Below are positions 8,234-17,983 of a stretch of 64,000 nucleotides of DNA, piece by piece (position 1 is the first letter of the stretch; every line of letters starts with the position of its first letter). Made by a program: the position numbers and the translations under genes. The notes below the pieces were generated by a model. That model was not told where the DNA came from and did not search any database. It worked only from the letters and a program-made list of their open reading frames with translations. Source of the stretch: Candidatus Mcinerneyibacterium aminivorans (GTDB taxonomy: Bacteria; Macinerneyibacteriota; Macinerneyibacteria; Macinerneyibacteriales; Macinerneyibacteriaceae); contig VSIX01000033.1 of NCBI GenBank assembly GCA_008086245.1, positions 60,285 to 124,284 of the forward strand, in the 5' to 3' direction.

Positions 8234-9508
8234 TTATATTTTCACCTTTAAAATTTCATCCCAGGAAGTTGTATATCTTCGAGATAGAAAATTTCGCTTC
8301 ATATTCCAATCTTTTTTTTGCAAACCTGAAGCAGCTGATTTTATAGTTTCTTTTCCCCATCTACTGTTTATTTTGTCATATACTTCCATTATTTTTTTTC
8401 TTTTATCATTCTTTCTCTGGGGGAAAAAAAGGTTGTACTGCCTGTTTTCTTTATTAATAATTTCAGAAAATATTACCCCCGTTTTTTTATAGGAATATCC
8501 TTTTTTAAAGATTTTTCTTATCATTTTTTTTCCAACCTTAATTAAATCGGGAGTATAAGCTGTAGGATTTAAAAGTTTATACCCTATCATTTCATTATGC
8601 TGAGGAAAATCTTTATATCGATTTGTGTATAAAAATACATGCAACACCGCAACAAGGGAGTCCTGAGCCCTTAATTTCTCTGCTGCTCTGCTTATATAAC
8701 TCCCAAGAGCCTCCTCAATTTTACTCAAATCGGAGATATCCTTCCCAAATGATCTGGAACTAACAATCTGTTTTTTAGGTGATTTCACCTCTTCAAGGGG
8801 CAAACAGGAAATCCCTTTAAGTTCTGAAACCAACCTAAGTCCTGCTACTCCTCCCAGATTATCCTTCACCCATCTAAGATCAAGATTTTTTAATTTATAA
8901 GCAGTATAAACTTCATTTCTTATTAATTTTTTTGAATACTGACGGCCTATCCCCCATATATTTTCCACATTAACTTTTTTTAAAATAGAATCAATATTTT
9001 TTTTGTCATCAATTACAAATACATCTCTTCTCTTTCGATCTTTTTTCACAATATGATTGGCTATTTTTGCAAGGGTTTTAGTAGTTCCTATTCCAACCGA
9101 TACAGGAATACCTGTGGCATTTTTTATAAACTTTTTAATTTTTTTACCATATTCTTTATAATTTTTATTAGTGTCCTTAAGAAGCAAAAAAGCTTCATCA
9201 ATTGAGTATATTTCAATTTCTGGACTAAATTTATACAGAATATTCATTACCCGCTCAGACATCTCACCATATAAGGCATAATTAGAAGATAAAATTTTCC
9301 CGCTGTATTTTTTTATTTTATCTTTTACTTTAAAAATAGGGGTTCCGCGCTTAATGGAAAGTTCTTTTGCTTCCTGTGATAAAGCAACAACGCAGCCATC
9401 ATTATTAGAAAGAATAACTACAGGAACATCTCTTAAAGAAGGATCAAAAACCCTTTCACAGGAAACATAAAAATTATTGCAATCTATCAATCCAAACATC
9501 GTATTCAT
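8234..9508 (-). CDS. umuC: UmuC-type Y-family DNA polymerase
   Basis: A translesion polymerase subunit that copies damaged DNA with low fidelity. The 424-residue length and the start ([16 protein letters not shown]) are those of UmuC rather than DinB. Catalytic acids are Asp9 and the SIDEA pair Asp104/Glu105. QYNLFF at residues 357-362 matches the sliding-clamp binding motif. The C-terminal DUF4113-like region is present ([12 protein letters not shown]). It follows the SRAP gene by 8 bases and umuD one gene further up, so the polymerase V parts are co-transcribed. Confidence 0.95.
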   Translation of the reverse strand: MNTMFGLIDCNNFYVSCERVFDPSLRDVPVVILSNNDGCVVALSQEAKELSIKRGTPIFKVKDKIKKYSGKILSSNYALYGEMSERVMNILYKFSPEIEIYSIDEAFLLLKDTNKNYKEYGKKIKKFIKNATGIPVSVGIGTTKTLAKIANHIVKKDRKRRDVFVIDDKKNIDSILKKVNVENIWGIGRQYSKKLIRNEVYTAYKLKNLDLRWVKDNLGGVAGLRLVSELKGISCLPLEEVKSPKKQIVSSRSFGKDISDLSKIEEALGSYISRAAEKLRAQDSLVAVLHVFLYTNRYKDFPQHNEMIGYKLLNPTAYTPDLIKVGKKMIRKIFKKGYSYKKTGVIFSEIINKENRQYNLFFPQRKNDKRKKIMEVYDKINSRWGKETIKSAASGLQKKDWNMKRNFLSRRYTTSWDEILKVKI

Positions 9509-9516
9509 AAAAAGTC

Positions 9517-10170
9517 CTAAACGGGTTCAATACATTGCGGACTGTCATTTTTTGGATTATTTACTAATCTGGAAACCCTATCGTATCTTATTAAATCTGA
9601 ATTTATTGGATAGAACAACTTTTTCAATTTTTCCCTATTGAATACTTCAACATCAAGCCAGTATCCAACATATTTCTCGGGAACAATAACCGGCATTCGC
9701 CCATGAATTTCACTAATTTTCTTATTGGCTCTGGTAGTAATTATAGAGCAGGTCTCATCTTCCTCCTGATCTTTATCTTCCCAGATACCTGCTAAAACCA
9801 TTGGATTTTTATTTCTATAGTAAATATAATAAGGTACTTTGCTTTTAGTATCCCATTCATAAAAACCATCAGCAACGATAAGACATCTTCTCTTCTGAAA
9901 ATTTTTCTGGAAGGTATCTTTTTGTACAAGAGTTTCTGCTCTTATATTTATTAAATCATATTTATTTTTTGAATCATTTTTCCAGGAAGGATGCAATCCC
10001 CAGACCATTTTTGTTAATTTTCTATTTTTTTTATTTCTTTGAACAATCACCGGAATAAAGCTACCTGGAGCTATGTTATAGGTTGACTCAAACTCCATCT
10101 GGATTTCATCAATGTTATATTTAGCTTTTATTATATGAATATTTGTAAATTGTGCAAACCTTCCACACAT
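9517..10170 (-). CDS. yedK: SRAP (HMCES/YedK) abasic-site protection protein
   Basis: SRAP proteins form a covalent thiazolidine crosslink with abasic sites in single-stranded DNA, shielding them. The protein starts MCGRF, so Cys2 becomes the N-terminal nucleophile after Met removal. Asn32, Asn75, Arg77, Glu105 (in FYEW) and His156 (IHGRMP) fit the known active-site residues of YedK. Length 217 is typical. The gene sits between umuD and umuC, only 4 and 8 bases from them, which ties it to damage tolerance. Proteolytic activity, once proposed for the family, is less likely. Confidence 0.93.
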   Translation of the reverse strand: MCGRFAQFTNIHIIKAKYNIDEIQMEFESTYNIAPGSFIPVIVQRNKKNRKLTKMVWGLHPSWKNDSKNKYDLINIRAETLVQKDTFQKNFQKRRCLIVADGFYEWDTKSKVPYYIYYRNKNPMVLAGIWEDKDQEEDETCSIITTRANKKISEIHGRMPVIVPEKYVGYWLDVEVFNREKLKKLFYPINSDLIRYDRVSRLVNNPKNDSPQCIEPV

Positions 10171-10174
10171 AAAA

Positions 10175-10609
10175 TTACACCTTATGAATTACTGTAGTTA
10201 CAATACCCCAAACCTGAAAATCCATATCATTTTTTACCTTTATATTCGGATATTTCGGGTTTTCTGCCTTTAAAGCAATAGTTTTTCCTTTTTTAATTAA
10301 CCGCTTAACCGTAAATTCTCCGTTAAGAATAGCCAGAATAATCTTTTTATTTTTGGGCTCAAGTGATCGATCAACTATTAAAATATCTTTAGAATGAATA
10401 CCTGCATCAATCATAGAATCCCCTTCTACCCGTACATAAAAAGTGGAAGAAGGGTTTTTTATCAAATATTCATTTAGATCAAGCTTTTTATCTATATAAT
10501 CATCAGCTGGAGATGGAAAACCTGCGGAAATAGAGGTCACAAAAAAAGGAAGCTTTTTCTTTTTTCCTTTACGGGGAATATATATTTCGGAAACATTTTT
10601 TTCAGACAT
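10175..10609 (-). CDS. umuD: UmuD-like self-cleaving mutagenesis protein
   Basis: UmuD becomes active for polymerase V after RecA-stimulated self-cleavage. The 144-residue protein has only the S24 peptidase-like part, with no DNA-binding domain, so it is UmuD rather than LexA. The predicted cleavage bond is Ala29-Gly30; the catalytic dyad is Ser65 (in GDSM) and Lys102 (in VKRL). AGGAGAG precedes the ATG. Only 30 bases separate it from the M23 gene upstream, and I see no palindromic SOS operator there. Confidence 0.93.
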   Translation of the reverse strand: MSEKNVSEIYIPRKGKKKKLPFFVTSISAGFPSPADDYIDKKLDLNEYLIKNPSSTFYVRVEGDSMIDAGIHSKDILIVDRSLEPKNKKIILAILNGEFTVKRLIKKGKTIALKAENPKYPNIKVKNDMDFQVWGIVTTVIHKV

Positions 10610-10639
10610 TTGTCTCTCCTAATTTAAAATAAATTTCTG

Positions 10640-11611
10640 CTAATTTTGCACAACCTTTTCAAATTTTTTATCCAGATCGGTTTCAAGGAAATATTCCGGA
10701 TTGACAGGAGATTTATAAATCCTCATTTCCCAGTGAAGATGTGGCCCTGTAGAAAACCCAGTAGTACCCAAATAACCGATAACCTGTCCCTTTCTAACGA
10801 TATCTCCTTCATTCACGCAGAAACCGCTTAAATGGAAATACAGGGACTTTATCCCGTGTCCATGAGCAATAACCAATGTCTTACCCCTCCCATAAAAACT
10901 CTCTTTTAAAATTACCAGACCATTGTTAGAAGCCCTAATAGGAGTTCCGCTTTTTCTGTTTGCAATATCCAGTCCTTTATGATACGAGTTAAAAGACCCC
11001 CCATTGTAGGCACGTACATTTCCAAAAAGTGAAGTTATTTTTCCCTTCACTGGAAGAACGAATTTACCATCATAAAATTTGTTATAGGTCTGTTTATATA
11101 TCTGCTGTAATTTAGAATACTCATAGGAGCTCAATAAATACTTAATTCTTCTTATTAACTTCTCATCTTTATCATAATACTGTTTTGGAAGATAAATTCT
11201 TTCCTTTAGGACTTTTTTATCATAGATGTTAAAATTTTTATCCAATCTATAACCTATTTTTGAATTGGCAATTTGAATTTTAAAGTTCCCCCTCTTTTTC
11301 CGTGATAAAATATCATAATTTATAAAGAAAAAGTATTTATTATCATGAAGATTAAAAAATTTTACTTCTTCATTTCCCACATATACATGCATGTCTCCCT
11401 CTTCAATTTTAGATTGAAATACAAGGATAGCGGGTTCGCCTTTTTCAACCTTTTCCTGATACAATATCTTTACCGGTTCCTGTATATAATTTTTTCTATA
11501 GATATTTCTCTGATATGAAGAAGCATAAATATTAACTCCCATATAGGTTGCCAAATAAAGAAATACCAATAATACCTTAATTTTTTTCATATTAGTTGAA
11601 AAATTATTCAT
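10640..11611 (-). CDS. M23 (LytM-type) cell-wall endopeptidase
   Basis: A 323-residue membrane-anchored or secreted peptidase. Residues 12-31 are an N-terminal hydrophobic segment. The C-terminal M23 domain (about 184-312) carries the zinc and catalytic residues His211, Asp215, His291 and His293 (GPHLHWEM), so it should be active. It would cut peptide bonds in peptidoglycan. The gene overlaps the bactofilin gene by 8 bases. Bactofilin-M23 pairs are known in other bacteria to control cell curvature (CcmA and Csd1 in Helicobacter), so a role in cell shape is likely. Confidence 0.9.
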   Translation of the reverse strand: MNNFSTNMKKIKVLLVFLYLATYMGVNIYASSYQRNIYRKNYIQEPVKILYQEKVEKGEPAILVFQSKIEEGDMHVYVGNEEVKFFNLHDNKYFFFINYDILSRKKRGNFKIQIANSKIGYRLDKNFNIYDKKVLKERIYLPKQYYDKDEKLIRRIKYLLSSYEYSKLQQIYKQTYNKFYDGKFVLPVKGKITSLFGNVRAYNGGSFNSYHKGLDIANRKSGTPIRASNNGLVILKESFYGRGKTLVIAHGHGIKSLYFHLSGFCVNEGDIVRKGQVIGYLGTTGFSTGPHLHWEMRIYKSPVNPEYFLETDLDKKFEKVVQN

Positions 11612-12011
11612 TATTCTTTTTTATCTTTTCTTCCTCTTTTTTCTGTCCCTCAATTTTTTGGGTTTCCCTTGATTTATCATTTCTACCCATATCAACCCTG
11701 CCATTAATCTTGCCACCTTTTTCCAGCACCAACTTAGATGTTTTTATGCTACCATCAACTTCACCTTCATTGTGAATTATCAACTTCTTTTTCGCATAAA
11801 CTTCGCCATCTATAAAACCAGCATTTACTATTTCTTCTGCTTCAACATCAGCTTCAACTCTCCCATTTTTTCCAACAAGAATTTTTCCTTTTGATTTTAA
11901 TTTTCCTTTAAAATATCCATTAATCGAAATACCATGGGAAACTTCCATTTCCCCCTGGATTTTACTGGTTTCTCCTAAAACTGTTTTCATCTCATCATTT
12001 TTTCCCGCCAT
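11604..12011 (-). CDS. Bactofilin cytoskeletal protein
   Basis: Bactofilins polymerise without nucleotides into filaments under the membrane and position cell-wall enzymes. The central domain (about residues 15-100) shows the repeating beta-helix pattern with Gly turns every 16-20 residues. A charged Lys/Glu tail follows. I place the start at the ATG at 12011 (MAGKND, 135 residues) because TGGAGG lies 5 bases before it; a TTG four codons upstream lacks a site. It overlaps the M23 peptidase gene by 8 bases. Confidence 0.92.
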   Translation of the reverse strand: MAGKNDEMKTVLGETSKIQGEMEVSHGISINGYFKGKLKSKGKILVGKNGRVEADVEAEEIVNAGFIDGEVYAKKKLIIHNEGEVDGSIKTSKLVLEKGGKINGRVDMGRNDKSRETQKIEGQKKEEEKIKKNNE

Positions 12012-12031
12012 TTTTACCTCCAATAGTTAAA

Positions 12032-12781
12032 TTAAACTCCATTATCTAATAATAAATAATTAACGCCCTTTACAACCAAATATCTATCCAATATATAATT
12101 TTTTTCGATGAAATAATCCTTAACCAAATCAGTGCCCCCACCCGTAAGAATTTTTCCAAGTTTGTAACCAATTTCATTTTCTATGGTTTCAATACCTTTT
12201 TCTATCGCCCCAACAATCATCCAGTAAATTCCAGAATTTAACGACGATTCCGTATTCTGACCTATATTAGCTACAGGCTTATGTAATTTAATATTTTCAA
12301 GCTGAGAAGTATTTTGGGTTGATGATCTCAATATATTGAATGGACCCAAAGCTATCATCCCACCCCTGAAAACTTTATCTTTATCCAAAACAGAAAAAGT
12401 TAATGCAGAACCTATGTCAACTACAACATTTTTAATTCCGTAATCTTTGAAGGCACCCAAAATCGCCATCATTCTATCTTCTCCCAATAATCCTTCATAA
12501 TCTATTTTTATATTATAATCCAATTCTTCAATTTTGTAAATTTTAATATTTTTCTGTTCCTGTATAAAATCAATAACTTTATTTGTTGCTTCCGGTACTA
12601 CAGACGAGATGCCCGCTTTTTCTACCTTTGCAATTTGTTTATTAAAATCTTTTGGTTTTTCAATTTTAAAATTTCCTTTTATCATTTGATCGGTTTGTAA
12701 GGAAATACTATTTATAAAATCTTTATTTTCAAAAAAAGCGATATTAACTGTTGAATTCCCTATATCTATTGCTAAATTCAA
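12032..12781 (-). CDS. coaX: Type III pantothenate kinase CoaX
   Basis: CoaX phosphorylates pantothenate in the first step of coenzyme A synthesis; type III enzymes have the ASKHA fold. Visible motifs are the phosphate loop AIDIGNS, the GEDRM segment with the catalytic Asp, VVVDIGSALTF, and GGMIALGP. There is no ATG. I prefer the TTG at 12781 (249 residues), because it gives the usual start LAIDIGNS and GAAGGA lies about 11 bases before it. A TTG at 12802 is the alternative and would overlap ogt. Confidence 0.88.
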   Translation of the reverse strand: MNLAIDIGNSTVNIAFFENKDFINSISLQTDQMIKGNFKIEKPKDFNKQIAKVEKAGISSVVPEATNKVIDFIQEQKNIKIYKIEELDYNIKIDYEGLLGEDRMMAILGAFKDYGIKNVVVDIGSALTFSVLDKDKVFRGGMIALGPFNILRSSTQNTSQLENIKLHKPVANIGQNTESSLNSGIYWMIVGAIEKGIETIENEIGYKLGKILTGGGTDLVKDYFIEKNYILDRYLVVKGVNYLLLDNGV

Positions 12782-12782
12782 A

Positions 12783-13253
12783 TCAAAATTCACATCCTTC
12801 AAATTTTAATAAATTTCTTTTAATTTCAATGTCCAAAGCAAAGCCTCCTATTCCGTTTTGGGAAACTACACGATGGCACGGTATCAATATAGGAAAAGGA
12901 TTTTTATTGCATGCCTGTCCAATAGCTCTATATCCCCTGTTATTTATTATACTACCAATTTTTTTATAAGTATAGGTCTTACCCCTGGGAATTCTATAAA
13001 TTGCTTTCCAGACTTTTTTTTGAAAATTTGTACCCTTATCAACAACAGGCAGGTTTTCAAATTGAATATTATTTTTAAGCCCGCTTTTTATATTTTTATA
13101 AAGAAAACTTGATTTTTTATATATTAAACTGGAAAAATCTATACAATTATTTTCCGTGTTTATTTTTATCTTCTCTATTAAATTTTCCTCATTATAGACA
13201 ACTAAATTATTATAATAGTATTTATAAAAAAAATAATAGTGTTTACTCATCAT
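12783..13253 (-). CDS. ogt: Methylated-DNA-protein cysteine methyltransferase
   Basis: A suicide repair protein that moves the methyl group from O6-methylguanine to its own Cys. The 156 residues hold the active-site PCHRVV at 125-130 (acceptor Cys126), the helix-turn-helix recognition part (PRGKTYTYKKIG, 89-100) and a conserved IGQACNKNP block. The N-terminal half is poorly conserved and Tyr/Asn rich, as is usual for the family. It overlaps osmC by 11 bases. With umuD, SRAP and umuC it forms the DNA-damage part of this operon. Confidence 0.93.
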   Translation of the reverse strand: MMSKHYYFFYKYYYNNLVVYNEENLIEKIKINTENNCIDFSSLIYKKSSFLYKNIKSGLKNNIQFENLPVVDKGTNFQKKVWKAIYRIPRGKTYTYKKIGSIINNRGYRAIGQACNKNPFPILIPCHRVVSQNGIGGFALDIEIKRNLLKFEGCEF

Positions 13254-13659
13254 TAATTATTATTTCATAATTAAGTTCTGCACCTTTTTTTAAAGTTTCA
13301 GAAACCCCGCAATACTTATCTTGGGATAAATTTACCGCTTTCTCAACTTTCTTTTTATCCAGATCTTTTCCCCAAAATTTATATATTATTTTAAATGATT
13401 TAAATTCCTTTGGAAACTCCTCTTCTGTTTCGGCTTTTACTTCAATCTCAAATTTTTCCGGAATATTTTTCATCTTTTTTAGTATGGAGATTGTATCCAT
13501 TCCGGTACACCCTCCCAACCCGGAAAGAATCATTTCTTTTGGAGTTAAAGAACTATCCTGTCCTCCAACTTCCTGAACAGTATCCATTAATGTATACCTA
13601 TTTCTATCTCCTTCTGATTTAAAAAGCATTTTACCCATCCACTTGATATTTACCTTCAT
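13243..13659 (-). CDS. OsmC-family peroxide-reducing protein
   Basis: OsmC/Ohr proteins reduce organic peroxides through two cysteines. The 138 residues contain Cys51 in the LSGLGGCTGMD motif and Cys117 in DKYCGVSETL, the two expected positions. The overall form is nearer the YhfA-like/OsmC branch than Ohr. It precedes ogt with an 11-base overlap. A peroxide defence role fits an anaerobe, but the preferred substrate cannot be told from sequence. Confidence 0.88.
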   Translation of the reverse strand: MKVNIKWMGKMLFKSEGDRNRYTLMDTVQEVGGQDSSLTPKEMILSGLGGCTGMDTISILKKMKNIPEKFEIEVKAETEEEFPKEFKSFKIIYKFWGKDLDKKKVEKAVNLSQDKYCGVSETLKKGAELNYEIIINDE

Positions 13660-13675
13660 ACATATCCTCCTAGTT

Positions 13676-15778
13676 CTATTTTACAAGGTCATTTAATATT
13701 TTTGTAGATTCAATTATATAAACATCATTATTCAAATTTTCATACCAATCTTTTTTTCTCTCTTTCTCTTCTTTGTTTTTTATGCTGTCCAAATTCTTAT
13801 TTAAAATCTCGATTTCTCTCGTTTCCAGATTAATTTTCTCATATTTTTCTATCAAATCCTGAATTTCATCATAACGGGAGTATCTTTTCTCCAAATTCAG
13901 GGAAAGATTTGTATTTTCCCTATTTTCCCTAATTATCTCAGCATGTTTTTCAATTTCTTTAAACTGTTTACTTGTATCTATTCTTCTCAAGCTGTTTTTT
14001 TTAAGCTGAACAAGATTTTTCTTTTTAAGAAAATAATTATTATTAAAATCTGCAGGTTTAATTTCATCCCAGCCTAAGGAGTTATCATACATTTTTTCAC
14101 CGATTTTAATCTTACTGTACATATCAGGTAGTATTATATCAGAACTAACCCCTTTATATTGAGTACTTTTCCCAGTTATTCTATAAAATTTTTCTGTAGT
14201 CACCTTCAAAGCTCCCAGCGGTTTGTACTTTTTATACTGGAAACTCAGCATATTATCAAGTTTCATTAAATTTTGTACAGTGCCCTTGCCAAAGGTATGC
14301 TCGCTTCCAACAATTACTGCCCTGTTATAATCTTTGAGTGCAGCAGCAACAATTTCTGAGGCTGAAGCACTAAATTTATTTACAAGGATTACAACTGGCT
14401 TTTTGAAGTACATATTTGGATCATAATCTCTTAATATGGAAATCTCACCATCTTTACTTCTTACCTGAACGATAGGTCCTTCTTTAATAAACAAGCCCGC
14501 TGTCTTAACTGCATCACCCAAAGCTCCACCACTATTATTTCGAAGATCCAGGATTAAACCATCCACATTTTCCTTCTTCAGCTGAAGTAATTCATTTTTT
14601 ACATCTTCTGAAGATTTTCTTCCTTCCTTGTCATTAAAATCATGATAAAATTTAGGCAGTTCAATATAACCATATTTTTTATCCGAATTTATGTTTTTTA
14701 TTAGAGCTGACTTAGCATAGGTTTCCTTTAAAATTACCACATTTCTTTCTATCGGAATTTCCATTATTCTTCCATCAGGTTTTCGTACCATGAGAACCAC
14801 AGTAGTACCCTTTTTGCCCCGGATTAATTTTACAGCCTGAGTAACACTTGAACCTATTACGCTAACGGGTTCCTTTCCTTTTTTACTGGCAACTTTTAAT
14901 ATTACATCTTCCGCTTCCAGTTCTCCCTGCTTCCATGCAGGTCCCCCGGGAACTATTCTTACAACTTTAATATTTCCTTCTGATTCAGTTAGAACAGCTC
15001 CAATTCCTTCAAACTTGCCACTCATTGATAAATCAAAATTTTTCTGGGCATGTGGAGAAAAATAACTTGAATGTACATCATATACTGCTGCTACAGAATT
15101 CATCAGTATTTCAAATTTTCTGTTATCATCCATGTCTTTCATTCTTTTGAAGAATCTATTCATCGCTTTCTTCACTTTTTCTCTTGCTTCCTGTTCGATT
15201 TCTTCCTCATACATAATACTTTTTATGTCTATATCCTCTTTTTTGGACTTTTTTTGCTCCAGTATATCCAGGTATCTTACCACAGTTCTGTACTTTAAAT
15301 ATTTACGCCAGTAATCTTTTAATTCTTCCTTATTATTAGAATACTCTCTCTTATCACCATCAAGCTGAATTTTTTCATCTTTTTTAAAATCAAAGTCTTT
15401 ACGTAAAATTTCTTTTGTAATCGCACTTGCTTCATCCAATCTTTTTTGATAAATTTCAAAAATTTTATAAATAAATTTAAAATTTCCATTTAATAGTATA
15501 TCATCAAGCTCTTCTTCCTTTGATTTGAAATTTTCAATATCACTTTTATAGAAATATCTTTTATTATAATCTAGATTTTTTATAAATTCATTAAATATCT
15601 CCTTAGATGTTTCATCATTCAATTTTTTACCTGTATAATGAACTTTTTCAAGGGAATATCCTACTACTTTTGAAATAAGTTTATTCTTTTTTTCAGTATC
15701 GGCTCCGCTAATCGCAGAACAGCTATTAAAAAGTAAAACAATAACAATTAAAGTGTAAAATAATCTTTTTAGCTTCAT
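13676..15778 (-). CDS. prc: Tail-specific carboxy-terminal protease (Prc/Tsp), lipoprotein
   Basis: A periplasmic S41 protease that degrades proteins from hydrophobic C-termini. The signal peptide ends in FNSC with lipidated Cys20. A Tsp N-terminal domain (about 30-240) comes first, then a PDZ domain (about 256-335) and the peptidase core with the Ser472-Lys498 dyad (FSASASE and FGKGTVQ). A C-terminal DUF3340-like helical region, rich in Lys and Glu, ends the chain. The 700-residue length matches E. coli Prc rather than the shorter CtpA. Lipid anchoring is a small departure from E. coli Prc. Confidence 0.93.
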   Translation of the reverse strand: MKLKRLFYTLIVIVLLFNSCSAISGADTEKKNKLISKVVGYSLEKVHYTGKKLNDETSKEIFNEFIKNLDYNKRYFYKSDIENFKSKEEELDDILLNGNFKFIYKIFEIYQKRLDEASAITKEILRKDFDFKKDEKIQLDGDKREYSNNKEELKDYWRKYLKYRTVVRYLDILEQKKSKKEDIDIKSIMYEEEIEQEAREKVKKAMNRFFKRMKDMDDNRKFEILMNSVAAVYDVHSSYFSPHAQKNFDLSMSGKFEGIGAVLTESEGNIKVVRIVPGGPAWKQGELEAEDVILKVASKKGKEPVSVIGSSVTQAVKLIRGKKGTTVVLMVRKPDGRIMEIPIERNVVILKETYAKSALIKNINSDKKYGYIELPKFYHDFNDKEGRKSSEDVKNELLQLKKENVDGLILDLRNNSGGALGDAVKTAGLFIKEGPIVQVRSKDGEISILRDYDPNMYFKKPVVILVNKFSASASEIVAAALKDYNRAVIVGSEHTFGKGTVQNLMKLDNMLSFQYKKYKPLGALKVTTEKFYRITGKSTQYKGVSSDIILPDMYSKIKIGEKMYDNSLGWDEIKPADFNNNYFLKKKNLVQLKKNSLRRIDTSKQFKEIEKHAEIIRENRENTNLSLNLEKRYSRYDEIQDLIEKYEKINLETREIEILNKNLDSIKNKEEKERKKDWYENLNNDVYIIESTKILNDLVK

Positions 15779-15800
15779 ACCTATCCTTTTCCTAAATCAA

Positions 15801-16028
15801 TTAATCATCTATTTTATGAGATTTTTTTTGATTATCATCTGTTTCTTCTGGAACAAACAACCACATTAATATATAAACAAAAACTGTAAACAGGTTCCAA
15901 ATTGCTCCAACTGCAAATATTATCCTAATAAAAACCGGATCCACCTTAAAATATTTTCCTAACCCACCGCATATACCTGCAAAAACTCTATCTTTTTTTG
16001 ACCTATAGAGCTTTTTAATTTCTTCCAT
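15801..16028 (-). CDS. PspC-domain membrane protein
   Basis: A 75-residue protein that is almost entirely a PspC domain: a basic start (KKLYRSKKDR), GICGGLGKYF, then a membrane segment over about residues 34-61 and the FVPEE end. PspC relatives sense or relay membrane stress. The reading frame extends upstream to a GTG, but AGAGGTGA lies before the ATG at 16028, so I use that. It is the first gene of the run reaching to sir2, 22 bases before prc. Confidence 0.9.
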   Translation of the reverse strand: MEEIKKLYRSKKDRVFAGICGGLGKYFKVDPVFIRIIFAVGAIWNLFTVFVYILMWLFVPEETDDNQKKSHKIDD

Positions 16029-16058
16029 ACGAATCACCTCTTATTAATTTATGATGAC

Positions 16059-16087
16059 AATATACCATTTTTATCCCTGAATTTCAA
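16059..16087 (-). promoter_or_regulatory. Promoter of the pspC-prc-...-sir2 run
   Basis: On the minus strand TTGAAA (16082-16087), a 17-base spacer and TATATT (16059-16064) lie before pspC, giving a leader of about 25 bases with AGAGGTGA. No other convincing promoter is seen before the downstream genes, so it may drive 11 genes. Confidence 0.5.
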
Positions 16088-16342
16088 GAAAATATATTAA
16101 AATTGCTATACTGATTTTAATCAAAATTTAATCAAAAAACTACATAAGATTTTACAGATTCAGCTTAAATTTGAAAATAAATTGTAAGTGAAACATATGA
16201 AGCACATATAATTTATAATATATATTGTCTTTAAAGAATTTATAAAAATATTATATTACTACTAAATAATAAAATTAAATAAAACGCAATTTTATTTTTT
16301 AAATTTCAAACTTCAATTTTTAACTCAAACTAATAGAAATTG

Positions 16343-16373
16343 AAAAGACGACAGAAATTATCTGCCGTCTTTT
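16343..16373 (-). terminator. Intrinsic terminator of the DUF2225-ade-HIT-fba-omp operon
   Basis: A 13-base-pair stem around a 5-base loop. On the minus strand the stem starts AAAAGACGG and ends CGUCUUUU, with all pairs formed and one G-U wobble; on the plus strand that position is an A-C mismatch. It lies 10 bases beyond the stop of the gene at 16383. Confidence 0.8.
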
Positions 16374-16382
16374 ATTAAAAAA

Positions 16383-17003
16383 TTACAGTTCTATTCTTAC
16401 GCCTGCCTCAAGAGAAATTGCTTTCATGCTTTCATCTAATGCTTTATCTTCAAGTTTTAAAATATGATATTTTGCTCCTGCTCTAAATGAAATTGGTATC
16501 ATCGGAATTCCAAGTTTGGTTCCTGCTCCGATAAATCCCCCAAGTTTTGTTTCTGCTTCATCATATGCTACTTCTCCAGTATCTTTTAAAGTAACTTTAA
16601 TTGAACTTCTATACATTCCTACTCCTGCATGTGCATACAAAGGCAACAATGGGGGATCCAAAAAAAGTTCTCCACATATTGGAAGCATTGTATATTCTAC
16701 ATCAACCTCATCCGATGCTGCATTAATAGTTTCCTGCATCTCTGTAGACATATCAACATACTGCAGTGCATCTTTTGAAAAGGCTATTCTATCGACACTT
16801 AATCCAAGTTTCACCATGGGAAACACTGATTTTCTCAACGATCCACCAATTAAATACCCGTTTCCAAACATATTTTTAGCACTTTCAGGAGCTACTGTTA
16901 AATATCCCCCGCCTCTTACTTCAATTTCCATACCAAGGGGGGAAGCATTTGCTGTAAAAATAACACCCAATACAAGTATTAAAACTATAACTATTTTTTT
17001 CAT
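16383..17003 (-). CDS. Secreted outer-membrane-like beta-barrel protein
   Basis: A 206-residue protein with a signal peptide over residues 1-20 (ending AN-AS). The mature part shows alternating hydrophobic strands and Gly-rich turns (VRGGGYLTV, FIGAGTKLGI, FRAGAKYHIL) and ends in a strand (ISLEAGVRIEL), as in eight-stranded outer-membrane barrels. No specific family is recognised. It is the last gene of its operon, 14 bases after fba, and is followed at once by a strong terminator. AAGGAGAG precedes the ATG. Confidence 0.7.
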   Translation of the reverse strand: MKKIVIVLILVLGVIFTANASPLGMEIEVRGGGYLTVAPESAKNMFGNGYLIGGSLRKSVFPMVKLGLSVDRIAFSKDALQYVDMSTEMQETINAASDEVDVEYTMLPICGELFLDPPLLPLYAHAGVGMYRSSIKVTLKDTGEVAYDEAETKLGGFIGAGTKLGIPMIPISFRAGAKYHILKLEDKALDESMKAISLEAGVRIEL

Positions 17004-17017
17004 AATCTCTCCTTCTT

Positions 17018-17983
<966 letters not shown>

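Larger units (their letters stand above)
16038..16382. other. 345-base gene-free stretch
   Basis: This is the only gene-free stretch above 300 bases. It holds the pspC promoter (16059-16087) and the terminator of the preceding minus-strand operon (16343-16373). The AT-rich part between them (about 16090-16340) has no open frame, RNA-like fold or repeat that I can support. Confidence 0.6.
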
